From Oxytricha trifallax (taxonomy: Eukaryota; Ciliophora; Spirotrichea; Sporadotrichida; Oxytrichidae): a DNA stretch of 64,000 nucleotides. The notes under the pieces were generated by a model. That model had not been told where the DNA came from and did not search any database. It was given only the letters and a program-made list of their open reading frames with translations. The DNA lies in the NCBI GenBank assembly GCA_000711775.1, contig ARYC01017283.1:1-64000 (forward strand). The letters are read 5' to 3'. Positions 1 to 11,488 of this stretch are shown here, piece after piece; position 1 is the stretch's first letter, and every line of letters begins with the position of its first letter. The position numbers and the translations under genes were made by a program.

Positions 1-197
1 TAGTTTAATGGAACTAAATTTATAAAAATGGAGCTCCATCTCTGAAGTTTGTTACAGCTTCTGCTAGCTTTCTCCACGTATCTTTACCATGTTGAACTCC
101 TATAAGATGCCCATATTTAATACTAAGATTTTTAACAGTAGGATCCAGAACTCTATATATTAAAATTTGAAATTCAATAACAAGAGAAGGAGCAAGT

Positions 198-736
198 ATG
201 GAATCTATAAGTACTGCAATGAAGAGGGTTGAAGCTTAAGAAATGATCTCAAGATTAGAAGCAAGGAAGATCTCTATCGATACCTCACTTAGCATGGTAA
301 GCATGTGACATATACTTAATCATATACTATAGTGGGATTAATCCTTCAAACGATGAAAGGTACCAAAATTTAATTTTTAAAAGCTATACTCAGTGATGAG
401 AAGAAAGCCTTCAAAAACAATTAAATTAAGTTGATTGAAATACCAAACTACTCAGAAATTTCAGTCACTAATCTCTACGATGATGCAATAAAAGATGAAG
501 AGTTGGTAGTTTATCTTACTACTAAGAAACAACTCTCTAACAGACTTTCAGAAAGGAGCTTCTTCTTTGATGCTCTTGGCACTTTAAGAGATAGTTATCT
601 CAGAGAGATCATTGAAGAAACTCACAAGAAACGCTACTCTATTTCTCCAGAAGATTAAAAGAAACAAAGCATACTTATAAGCGAGACCTGGCTTGCGGAG
701 CTTAAGAAGCATCTATACCTCTCTAATAAGCTTTGA
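198..736 (+). pseudogene. TBE 22-kDa-type ORF, early stop
   Basis: Accessory ORF of the TBE element, starting MESISTAMKRVEAQ and containing the conserved block IPNYSEISVTNLYDDA near 434-485. A GT..AG intron appears to interrupt it near 298-343. The homologous ORF in the second TBE copy (41019-41701) continues about 50 codons further. Here the frame ends at TGA 734-736, and related sequence up to about 960 is in other frames, so this copy looks truncated. TAA and TAG codons inside must be read as glutamine. The function of this ORF in TBE elements is not known. Confidence 0.7.
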
Positions 737-992
737 CACATAACTTTGTAGGGAAACCTGGAACTGGTATATTCCTAATGAAAGAACATGAAAAGGTTCA
801 CATAGAGAGAAAGTCATAGACTATTCATGAAGTGAGCAAGAGACTTATAAAGATTTTTAAAAGCCAGATGAAATGAAAATCGATGCAGGAGCTGGCACTA
901 AGAGAAGAAATATGGGCCCAAGCAAGCCATAAGAAGAGGAGAAGAAAGAGAAGCCAAACCCCTTTATGGGTTAGTTTAATATGTGAACATAT

Positions 993-2057
993 TCATTCGT
1001 TAAATCTAAAACTTATTTATAAACATTCATTCTTCCTTCTCCCGCACAAACTGTTGTCTTATCTATGATTACTCTCTTGCAGCTACTCTAAATCAAGTCT
1101 ACTGTATCTATAGGCAAGTCATGCATTAGGTGATATAGCAGCAGTTTCTTGTAGTGGGTCTTTATTTAACTCCAGTAGAATTCAATTCCATTAAATTAAG
1201 GGCTGTAAGGAACATTGTATACAGGAGTAATGTTTAACTCTTCATAAGCTTTCTTAGACTCCTTAGTCTTATGAACTGAGAGGTTGTCAACAAACAGGAT
1301 GATCTCCTAATCGTTGTATTTATCTCTCAGCTTATGTAGGAACTCTATGTACTACTCTCGCTTAATAGAGCGAGGATGAATAACATAACTTTCTAAGCCA
1401 GAGTCTTCACTAATACCTGCTAAAATTGCATGGGTTACAACCTTTACTTTCTAATCGTAGACTTCTATATTATCATACTTCTTATACCAAGACTTATTAA
1501 TAAAGGTGTTGAAGGTAAACACAGCTTCATCAGCGTGTATGAACTTGATGTTATTGTCAATAGCCCTCTGCATTTAATCATATATATAGTTTAAATTATT
1601 ACTATAAAATGGCACTGTAAAATCAATCACTCTCTTCACTCTGTTGACAGTCTTGAAAGTAATACCATTTCTTCTATAAATGTTGGCTATAGTTTATGGA
1701 GAGATACGCATGTCAGGAAACTTGCGATGAAACATCACAGCTCGACTAGTCTAGTGGAAAGTGTGCCCAATACTTTAAAGTCTTCGAGTCACAGAGGTAG
1801 TCAATATGGTGCTGTGAGAACTTTTATTTTCTTGCAGGATGCTTTCAAGTGCCTGAATTATAATGCTAAACAGCCAACAAGCAATGATACCTAACTGTTG
1901 AGGCACTCTTGCGCAGGAGCTTTGCTATAGCAGCATAATTCATTACTGGTTTGACTTAGTCTATATTAATACTTGTACCATACCTAAGCTTAAGCAGTAA
2001 ATCTAAATATTACTCATCATAAATAGACCCTAAATTTCGCTAATTTCTATTTCTCAT
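993..2057 (-). pseudogene. TBE transposase (DDE, IS630/Tc1 type), frame-disrupted
   Basis: Minus-strand transposase of the TBE element, about 350 codons when TAA/TAG are read as Gln. Three acidic motifs of the DDE catalytic triad can be read: IKFIHADEAVF (first D), ILFVDNLSVHKT (second D) and PQFNGIEFYW (E). The N-terminal part holds a helix-turn-helix-like stretch (AAIAKLLRKSASTVRYH). One frame interruption is seen between the N-terminal domain and the catalytic core, so the copy is probably not intact, although the catalytic core itself reads well. In Oxytricha, TBE transposases expressed from the germline are known to take part in programmed genome rearrangement, so retention of DDE residues is notable. 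Confidence 0.8.
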
Positions 2058-2159
2058 TTTGCAAATTGGCCTAATTTCTCTACTAACCCCAATAAGACCC
2101 CAACTATACCCTACAAATCAAAGCACTTATAAACCTCACTAAGGGGTTTTGGGGTTTTG

Positions 2160-5100
2160 AATGTCATCGCTTTCCTTTTAGTACTTATTTTTAGAGCTTT
2201 GAGAGACTGGGTACTCATCGTTATCTTCCTCATCAGATTCCTCATCAACCTTTTCCACTCCCACCTTTGATTAGTTTTTCTAAGACTATTCTAACTTGGA
2301 AAATTGCTAACTTTGCCCAATGCTTTCATCAAAGTTCATCGAATAGTCAATGTCGTCTTCCTGATCATGCAGGGCATTTGCTTTTTCAATAAGCTTGTTT
2401 TTGCTCTATTCTAGGACTTTAAGGCTTTGCTTAGCATCACTAGCTGAACTTTAGACGAAATCATCTGAATAATCTTGACTATCCTCTGGGATTGTATCTC
2501 TAACCGATTCTTTAATGGAGTCTTAGATCTTGTTATTGCTGTGGCTAAATGCTGATCTCTTGCTACTTTCAATTTATTTATTTGAAACATCTCCAGAAAT
2601 GCTGTAGGACTCATCAATTTTAATGCTTTCATCGATACCCATGCTACTCTCAATTCTCTAGCTAGATTTATATCTGGAACTTCTGTCTCCACCACTACTA
2701 TGATCCATAGATTGAGAGTGAGCTGAAGAGTATTTCTCAGGACTGGCAAACTTGACATTTTTCTTCTTTTTAGGGTCTTCACTAACAGATATTGGGCCCA
2801 TACTCTGACTATAAGATCTTGCACTGTATTCATTGAAGTTATCGCTGCTTTCTTCAATGGCTCTCTTAGCTGCATTGATTCTTTTGTCAATTTCTTTGTT
2901 TATATCAAGGTTCAGAGCTAAATCAAGCATCTTGCTTGCTTGTTATCCTTCAATTTCTTTTAGTTTATTTTTCAGACCTTCCTCTATAGCCTTTTCTTTC
3001 TCTGCAATTAGTTTCTGAGCTGCTTTCTTCTTTTTTGCAATGGCTTTAGATTCTGGATCATCTTTTCCCAAGTCCACAGTTAACTTTTGAAGTTAATCTC
3101 TGGCTTGTCTAACTCTCAATGACTCATCAGATGATTCATTAATATCACTTAAATCATGTGACGATTAACTTATGATGTTACTTCTGCTTGAGTGTGGTCT
3201 TGGAGAACCGATTTATTGGATCATGGATTTCTTGTCCAAATCAAGCTTATTAATAAAGCTTCCCATTTCACCTATAGACTGCATGAACTTTTGCTATTTC
3301 TTAATGAAGTCTTTCCTCTCTTAAGTTATCCATCTCTCAATATCAGAGTTTTTCTTCTTGAAAGTTCTTGGTGATATCTCTTTCTTTATAAGCTTCTTCT
3401 TTATTCTCTCTTCTTTCTCGGTTCTCTTTTCTTCAATTGCTTTCTCGAACTCCTTCATAACATCATTGAGAGCGTCTTGATCGAATAAGAATTGCTTGAA
3501 CTTCTGGTTAGTAAAGTCTTAAAATGAATGCTTTTCAAAGATTCCACTGCCTTTTAAATCGCTATCTCCTTTGCTCTTCTTCAAAGCGTTTTTGCTGTTT
3601 TTTCTTAAGGCTTCTTCACTTCCCAATGCATATCGCATTTTCTACAGCTCATTGTTTTATCTTTAAAGTTTATCCTTGTTTCTTTTCTCTTCTTTGAGCT
3701 TTTTGCCCTCTATGTGAATGCTTTCCTCGATGTCATCGTTTGACTTTTGTTGTTAAGATGCTTCTTCGATGTCTTCCTCAATTTCATCAAAATCATTATC
3801 AGCTCCAGCTTGAATAGACTCCATGATGCTATCATTATCGTCATCATCAAGACCTCTACTCAACTTTGCTTTAGACGAAAGCCCTTTTGATTCCTCAATG
3901 TAATCAGAATCATAATCTTCTCTTTCACTTGATGAATCAACTGTGATTTATGGTTTCTTTTTACTATCCTAGTCTACTACTTGATATTGTTAATGCTGAG
4001 CTGCTTGCTGATGTTAAATTACTATTGGCTTATCAATTATCTTCTGAATATTCTCAAGGATTACTTTTCTTTCCTCATCAGTTTGTGCAACTCCAGAAGC
4101 GCCGTTTGGACCTAAGAGCACAAGTTAGGATAAAAGTCTTATTTGTTCTTCTCTTATTTTATTGATTTCATCTTTGTGCTGTTTCTCAAGTTCTAACTCG
4201 TGAAGTCTCTGGCCCATTAATAATTTATCTTTCTAAGCCAGACTTTGATTGATTATTGCAATTTACAAATATACCGATATATTCTAAATGAATTATATTT
4301 TCTCCATTCTTTCTACAACCACTGTAGATACAGATGCTTCCTCGTAAACATAATATTCTAATAAAATCTTAAATTTTAACTTTACTATAATTTATCTTTT
4401 CATTTCTTAGAGCATTTCATTGACATAGTTCTTTCTTTTGTCTTCATCCATTTTCATCTTCTTCTCAAACTCTGCCATTTGAATTTAATGTTCAGTAAGC
4501 GGCTTCTCTTATTTTTATACGTTGAGCTTCAGTTATTTTCTCGCAGATTACTTGTCCTCTGAAGCCTCTAGCTCCTCTTGTATGCTATCCTCTCTCATGC
4601 TACCTCTTTTCTGATGACTTGCTCTGCTCACGGACATTTGTTGTTATATGAAACTCTCTTCCGCAATAGACTAGTCGTATTTATTTGGACTTTTGAAGCT
4701 TTTTCCCATGGACATGGCGAAGTCTTCATGAATATATTCTTCCTCTACGATTGAAGTTGAGTTCTTGTATTCGAAAGGCTTCTTATCTCTGGGGTTCTTG
4801 AAACTGCCACTGCTTAAGCCTTTAGATTCCTCGATGATGTCCTCATCAACTGTGTCTGTTTTTATGGACTTTTGATCATCGTCTCTTTCAAAGCTCTCCG
4901 TATAGATCTCTTCATCAATATCTGAATGAGAAATTTTTCTCTTTTAAAAGGATTTCTTTAGTTACTAGGATTAAGCTAATGAGTCAGGTTTTATTGGGGA
5001 TTTTACTACGGATGGTACGATTTTGGGAGCATTTTTTCTTGCAAATATTTCTATAAGTGAAAGTGAGTCTTTATCGCTTTTTTCCCTAAAGAAATTCTAA

Positions 5101-8100
5101 ATTTAAGGCTATTATGCTGCTTATGGTGCTGACCTACCTCTCAGTGACTTTGACTGCATCTAAGAATATGATTAAGATTAAGAGTTGCTTGAATCTCCAA
5201 TCTTCTCTTAAATTGATGAGCTATGAGCCAGATTTTGGGTTTTATTTTGCTCTCTTAACTTCTACTTTTCTTTCAAGAATTTCTGAAGGTTGTAGCCAGA
5301 ATTGAACTTGACTTAATCTTCAAAGTAACCATATTCTGCTTCAATATCTCTTTACTTATCAAATCTTACTTCTCTAACTAATTATCTAGCAAAATAACCT
5401 CTGGCCCATTTTTAGATTACAATTGAAGCCTCCATTTCTTTCTACCTTTGTTTTTCTTATTATTTTCTGAATTCTTATTCAACGTTAATAACTCCAGGGA
5501 CAGATTATTAGGCATGTTACTTTTGATTTCTATCGTTTTATTGAAGGTTTGTGACTTGTCTGTTTTGAGAATCTGACTTTTAAATATAAGATTCGTCGGA
5601 CTAGTTCTACCTGAATCTTTCTGGATGTTCAATTTATTCTTTAAATAGTTAATGTTCCTTCAACTTTGCATACTCTGATATTTTACTTATAAGTTAGACC
5701 ATACCATCCTTGCTAAGCTTAATTTCATTAGCTCTCTCTTCTGATGGTTCTCTGCTCTTTTCTTTTTTTATTGGCTTCTTGATATCTACCTCTTCAATTT
5801 TCCTCTTTTTTATCTCAATTAACTCTCCATATCCATTGTCGCTGAATAAGCCATATCTATCTTCTCTAGCACCAAACTTCAAAGTGTTTTAGTAGGGGAT
5901 ATCAGAATTACCAGGAAGTTGATATTTCATGGCTTTGATCTTATTAAGTTGCTTTTTATTCTATTTTGCTGGCTTAGTAATTGCCTCATTTGAGAAGATA
6001 TCTGATTGAGATTCGTTGTCTATCTCAAACTAGCCATCTATGTTGTTTTAATCATAAACTCTTGAGTTATCCCTTGATCTTTGATTCTCGTTCTTACTCT
6101 TTCCATTCTGAGTTTATTACTTTATTTAGGATTTCTTAACAATCTACACTTTCATCTTAGAAGCACTGTCTAATGATTCATCATTAAGAGCTCTATCTTA
6201 GAATTTTACCTATCATGGTATGTTTATGAAACTATTAGAGATATTAGCATCATCTTAATCACTCTTCTAGAGTTACTCATCAATCCAATTTCTCAACTCA
6301 TTAAATTAGTCGACATGATTGGATTTTGGTTTCTTGGTTTTCTTTTTCTTCTTGAGGTCTTTCTGCCTTTCATCCTCAAGGGCTTATAGCTTCTCTTTTT
6401 CTTCTTAAATAAGCTTTTCTAGCTCTTTCCTCTTAACTATATCTTCTCTGATTTTCTTAGTGTTCTCTTGAAGCTTCTTGATTTGCTCTTCTTTTCTTTA
6501 TTTATCTTCCTCTAGCTTTTGTTTCTCCTCTGCCATTTATTGCTTCTTTTTTCTCTTTTAATCTTCTAAGAGCTTTTTCTTATCGATTAGAGGGGCTTCT
6601 TCTTGATCTTAGATTGGTAACTGATTATCTTGGTAGTTTTTATAAGCACTTGTAAGGTCTCTGTTAAGATTCAATACAACTGGCTTGTCTCTCTTCTAAT
6701 TCTAATCCTTGAGATGATCTTTGACTTTATCAACTAGCTTTCGCTTTTTCATTTCTTGCTCTTCTTTCTCTCTTAGCAACTCTTTGATTTTATCATGATG
6801 CTTTTTCAGAGCTTCTTCATCGAAAATGTCCAAACCTAGCTGCTTTTTAGAATCTTCCTGCCTCTTACGTCTTAGCTCTTTCTACTGCTCTCTTTCCAAT
6901 CTGGCTTCCTACTTCTTTTTATTATCAATCATTTCCTGTTCCTTCTTTCGTGGATCGAATCTCTCAACTCCCTTCTCCTTCTATTATTTGACAAGTTCCA
7001 TGTTCTTCTATTTCACTTCGTCAGCTTGGTCTTTTTGCTTTTTTCTCTTTAATTCTAGCTCTTCTTTCTATTTCAAAGCCTTTTGTTTCTCTTCAATCAA
7101 AGCTTCTTGGGCTTTCTTAATTAGATCTTTAGTTAAGTCTCCAAATTTCCCCTAGAATCTGTTTTGAGTGAAAGGAATATCGACATCTACTTTTTATGGT
7201 GAAGGAATTTTTCTATCGAATCTATTTGCAGCCACAATTTTTGGCTTTTCACAATCTTTGTGATTTGCTTATTCTCCAGATATTAGTGTTTTAGGTTAAT
7301 TTACAGAAAGTTTAGCAGATTTAGGCCTTTATGAACTTGCAACTTTATTTACATAGGAGATTTAAGGCTTGACTGAGGTATTTGGCCCTAATTTACTATG
7401 TTTAATGGAGTCTTTCTTAATCTATTGACTTGTTGCAGATTTTGGTCTGTGCTTATATTTTTATAGTTTTTATTAATCAAGCACGCCACTTGACTTTATT
7501 GTTTGTTTTTGAATGGGTAGCTCTTTTGGCTAGGAGTTTTTGTTAAGAAGTTCAAGGTTAGCTCTATTAAGAGTATCTGTATTTTCATTGTTTAATTTTC
7601 TCACAGGTTGCTTGCTGATTTCTTACTTTAAGCTATCGTCTCTTTAATTATAGTTTTTCCTTTCATGAGTTGGTTTTACATACAAGACTTTCACGGGAAA
7701 TTACTCTATAAAAAAATTTATTAGATTTAGTTTTATATTGCTTTTGAGGAAATACAATAACCCAATTCTAATGGATAATATTATTGACTCACTTACTTTC
7801 TTAAGGCAAAGTCACATTTTCTAAGTCAATTAAGTTAATTCCAGTTTAATTTTCCACTTTTTTGCCAATTACAAAAGATTTGGTTTGCACCCTGCGTTAA
7901 TTTTGAGTCTCATTGTAATCTCGTGCTGCAATAGTATTTTCAAGAGTTGATTATGCATCATTAAAACTTGCAGATGAAGCAGCCATTCTAATTAATATTT
8001 TTTATCAAAATACTATACTTACTGGAAATCCTTAGTTTAATTTGAAAAGTTTCCTACTGGCGTAAAAACAGGCACTCCAGTAGGTTTTAGTAAAAGTGAA

Positions 8101-8186
8101 GGCTGTCTCATATCAGTTTAAGAATTTGGGCGACCCATCATAGAGCCATTATTTTATGATTAGTTTGAATTTTAGCCTATTAACAT
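2160..8186 (-). CDS. very large coiled-coil protein, interrupted by TBE
   Basis: Minus-strand gene of roughly 1900 or more codons in ciliate code, starting MLIGQNSNQSQNNGSMMGRP (ATG at 8186). An intron follows near 8025, then an exon starting MAASSASFNDAQ and another intron near 7706-7790. The rest reads almost uninterrupted: a Lys/Gln/Glu-rich N-terminal third, long charged coiled coils (for example KKKQEARLEREQQKELRRKR near 6860-6930), then an acidic, Ser-rich C-terminal part (VEKVDEESDEEDNDEY near 2215-2265). No catalytic domain is recognised; a cytoskeletal or ciliary scaffold is possible but is inference. The frame runs straight into the TBE terminus at 2159, so the remaining 3' part should lie beyond the transposon, outside the window. 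Confidence 0.8.
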
Positions 8187-8320
8187 TTCAAAATTATTAT
8201 TCAAATTTATTTATTCAATCTTTTAACAAATATAATAAGAGTTCCCCTATGTTTCAATATGCATTTTGAATCTTAATAATATTTACCTTTAAAATTACTT
8301 CAATAATCAAGATTTCCTTC

Positions 8321-9479
8321 TCATTTAATGAGTTTTTCATTGTCTCCATCTGAGCCCATATTCATAAAAGTCCATTCAAGTCCATTAAGTGGCAATTCTC
8401 TATGTACTGGCAGAATCATTTCAACATAGTTCGTAGTGCCAAATATCACGAACAAGTTCTCTTTCCAAGAAGTCAACTCAAAGGTTGTCACCTCATCTGC
8501 TTGATCTCTATTCGACATGAATTCAATAACTGATTAGCCAAGCATCGCAAGGTACCAATTCCAGATAGAAAATATCAGCATAATTATTGAGAGGGCGAAG
8601 TTTTTCATTAGAATTATGTTGTACATTAAGTTGTCTCCTTTTCTCTAAAATTGAATTAAAAGTGAAATAGAGTTTTACCTCAGGTTTGTCAGTGATAGAT
8701 AGTGGATAAATCATCAAGCAACTAGCAAATGCAATGTAAGAAATAAACATTAAGAAATATCTATGGTTTTGTAGGCCAATGCAATTATTGATCCAAGCTA
8801 TATCAGTTTATTTCATTAATTAAACTTACGACAGTGATGATCCATAAGCATGACATCCCTCATGCATACTTTGCAATGATGAGCTCTTAAAGGTTTTACA
8901 GGTTGTGATGGGCATTTAACACATATATTCTTCTGTCCACTCACACCATGAATCAATGACAAGTAACTTTTATTTCTGTGGCTGAGTAGTCTCTTTAAGG
9001 TTTCTGAGAAATGCTCTGTTACTTCTCTAGGTAAGGGTTTCTGGGTTGCTGCAGATGAGCGCATAGTAACTCTTTCTGGATAGCCTGGTTCTGTCCAGCA
9101 GGATTTGTAGTGAAAATAGATTATGCAGTAAAATGAATAGGCTATCAGCAATAGATAAGTCTATATCAATAAAATTAATATCCAATATTGAAATTAAAAA
9201 ATAAATGGGAAAAAGCTTACAGTTGCAAAGAGAAAACTGGAGTGTTCATAAAGTGAAGGTAGACTCAGCTTAGCAAATACGTAAATATTAGCCAATATCA
9301 GAATATATATAAAAGTAATGAATATCCTTCCAAGTAAAGTCATACTCTTAGCTGACTCTTTTTCACTAAATCGAATGAGTTAAAGAATAAGGGTACCTAT
9401 GAGCTTTTTCAAAGAAATTCATGATTTTTTAAATAATCCAGTGCTCTTCTTTCATAATAGAGGCTTTTTCCGGTGCCAT
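8321..9479 (-). CDS. DHHC-type protein palmitoyltransferase
   Basis: S-acyltransferase that attaches palmitate to cysteines of membrane-associated proteins. Starts MAPEKASIMKEEHW (ATG at 9479). Membrane segments are visible in exon 2 (ITFIYILILANIYVF) and exon 3. The Cys-rich zinc domain reads C-P-S-Q-P-V-K-P-L-R-A-H-H-C-K-V-C, followed by the catalytic D-H-H-C split by a GT..AG intron at about 8787-8826, and then PWINNCIGLQNHRYFLMF, the usual DHHC-CRD end. A further membrane helix follows (FISYIAFASCLMIYPLSI). At least four short introns are present. The stop is TGA at 8321-8323. Length, about 300 residues, fits the family. The exact paralogue cannot be assigned. Confidence 0.9.
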
Positions 9480-9739
9480 TGTATTTTATGACATTTATAT
9501 ATTAAATTTTAATTAAATAGTTTTCGTCTCAAAATGAGTTTTATAAAAATGATGATTTTTATAAAAAGCGATCAACTTTTAAAACTCTTATGGCTTAATT
9601 TTTTGTAGTATATAAATTATGTTAATTAACTTATTCTTTTCTAGCAATCCCCACTATATATAGTAATTCATTCATTCACTTGTTATCTTGTTCGGTATAG
9701 AAATTCTGGTATTGGTGCGTCTATACTTTAATATAAAGT

Positions 9740-10281
9740 TCAAATATTATTGGGGATTCGACTATTAAAATCAAATGATTAGTGATTAAATTGAAGGATC
9801 ATAGTAATAGAAGAAAGAGTTATTGGGAGTGAATTCAGAAGTATGGTTTTAAGTTTTATTTTAGTATACTTACAGGGTCTCGTCATCGACATCAGTCACT
9901 GCGAGTTCGTTAAGCAACATTTGCATGAGCATGTCTGTTGCACTTAGGTTGGTTAATAGCAACCTGTTGTTAAGTGGCATCATAACTCCATTTATACTGC
10001 TGAATGTCATTCTAAAATACCAAATTGATTAGTATTTTGTCTTATTAATGGACAAAATAGCGTCTGAATTATTATATCAATTCAATTATATTCATGTGAA
10101 AACTAATAAAAATGCTTACGTGTTGAGTTGATAGAAGGTTCTTTGAGCTTATTTCAAATTATAGTGCATTGACATCTTTTGGAAACTGAATTTATAAGAT
10201 AAAAAGTCATGTATATATTTTACTTTGAGTATTGGGATTGGAAGTTCCTTGCATTGCGGAAGGAACTCTTGAAAAAGCCAT
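9740..10281 (-). CDS. small intron-rich gene, frame uncertain
   Basis: Three or four short exons separated by clear GT..AG introns (about 10096 to 10017 and 9873 to 9766, and perhaps 10226 to 10188). A possible first exon starts MAFSRVPSAMQGTSNPN at 10281. Two reading frames are plausible through the middle exons. One starts at 10175 and ends IPNNI at TGA 9740-9742, containing MPLNNRLLLTNLSATDMLMQ. The other contains FPKDVNALQFEISSKNL and ends earlier. Either gives a protein of under 110 residues. I do not recognise it. An unseen IES could explain why exon 1 does not connect cleanly to the later exons. Confidence 0.45.
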
Positions 10282-10466
10282 TAAAATTCATGACTGATAA
10301 TTTATTATAAAAAATTTGGAATTAATTTTAATATCAGGTAGTTAAGAAATATAATTTTGTTAACAATTAAAAATTTAATCAATCAACTACTATTTATATC
10401 TAATGGACATTTCATTGTGAGATATTTTTTGTTCTCTCTTTCTATGAATTTATAGCTTTTCTAGGC

Positions 10467-10960
10467 TCACCACTATTAAAAACATTTGTAAATATGCATG
10501 AAATTATTCTTACTTTCATATGTGTAAAATCTTATCCGCTTTTTTGCATCTTTGCAGCTTCGTCTAACCTTTTCTGTTTCATTTAAATTTCTATAATAAC
10601 GAATTAGCGCTTGAAATATCATTAGAATTAGATAAGAAAAGAGTTTCTCGAAAGAATTTAAAAGAAATTCGATATATTTCATCAAGTTTTGTCATAAGAA
10701 TTGCTTTTATATCAACATAATAACTTACCAATTTGAGCTTCTCGAGATAGTCCTCTTGCTTAATTTTCTCTCTTTTTCTATTCAAATACTGCTGCTCTTT
10801 ACTATGCAATCTCTTCTCGACTCTAAAGCATGTTTTTTAATAAAATCTGTACTTATTAATCGAATGTATAGACGGGATAATTTGCAAATCAATACGCGTT
10901 TTTTTTAAAATAGCTTACCAATGCATTTTTATTTTGATTATTATTCTAATCACAATTGAT
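10467..10960 (-). CDS. small charged coiled-coil protein (3' end and core)
   Basis: Minus-strand exons reading, in ciliate code, QNNNQNKNAL, then SREEIAQQRAAVFEQKKREN, then IQMKQKRLDEAAKMQKSGQD, ending HMKW at TGA 10467-10469. They are joined by GT..AG introns at about 10916-10832, 10730-10600 and 10520-10480, and the frame is continuous across all three. The product is short, Gln/Lys/Arg/Glu-rich and probably a coiled coil. No in-frame ATG is visible at the 5' side, so the start, or a further upstream MDS, is missing from the annotation. No family recognised. Confidence 0.55.
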
Positions 10961-11172
10961 TTTAGAAAGAAAAGAAGGCTTAATTTATCCAATCATTATA
11001 ATAATAATATATGGAATAGTTATAAATACCATAAATTGTATATAAATATTTACTCATTCTGTGGAAAATTATTTAGGCTTTATGGAGAAAAAATATATTT
11101 CTTCACCTCCTTGAAAGTTAAAGAATTCCAAAATTTATATTAAAAAAATATTTAGGTAATAAATATATGATT

Positions 11173-11364
11173 TCAAAACAGAAAATTAAAATTTTTTAAA
11201 TTATTAGCTTTATTTGAAATATTAGCAGTATTTGCATTATTGCTATTATGAGCACTAGTTCTTGTTGAATCACCAGCTCCCACCTAGACTCCCTTTTTAT
11301 TTACTGTCACTCCTGCTTAATTTTTAGAAACTTTCGCTTTCATACATCCACATGCTGCTCCCAT
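11173..11364 (-). CDS. small N-myristoylated/palmitoylated-type protein
   Basis: Complete 63-residue ORF on the minus strand, ATG at 11364 and TGA at 11173-11175, with two internal TAA/TAG Gln codons. The N-terminus MGAACGCMKAK fits the N-myristoylation consensus (Met-Gly, small residue at 6) with cysteines at 5 and 7 for possible palmitoylation, typical of small peripheral membrane proteins. The rest is Asn/Ala/Ser-rich with no recognisable domain. Dual lipidation is inferred from the motif only. No introns or IESs are needed for an open frame. Confidence 0.6.
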
Positions 11365-11488
11365 TACAATTATAATCGGTTATAATTTTATTTATATTTT
11401 TGCAATATTTTAATTCAGAAATTGATTTCAAAGTAAGATAAATCTTTAATATATGATTTTCTATGATAATTATCAAGATTTTTATGAA

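Larger units (their letters stand above)
1..2159 (-). mobile_element. TBE (telomere-bearing element) transposon, right part
   Basis: This is the right-hand part of a Tc1/mariner-IS630-type DNA transposon of the ciliate TBE family; its left part lies outside the window. The right end (2143-2159) is the family's telomere-like terminus, two G4T4 units ending in TTTTG, followed by AAT (2160-2162), which fits the ANT target duplication known for TBEs. It carries a transposase on the minus strand and a small ORF on the plus strand, in the same order and orientation as the complete copy at 38847-43004. Beyond the 17-bp telomeric tip its terminal sequence differs clearly from that second copy, so the two probably belong to different TBE subfamilies. 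It sits directly in the coding sequence of the neighbouring coiled-coil gene. Confidence 0.9.

Noticed and set aside
2411-7155. Many 60-160 codon standard-code ORFs on both strands
   Set aside because: They are fragments or shadows of one long minus-strand ciliate-code gene; treating TAA/TAG as stops breaks it artificially.
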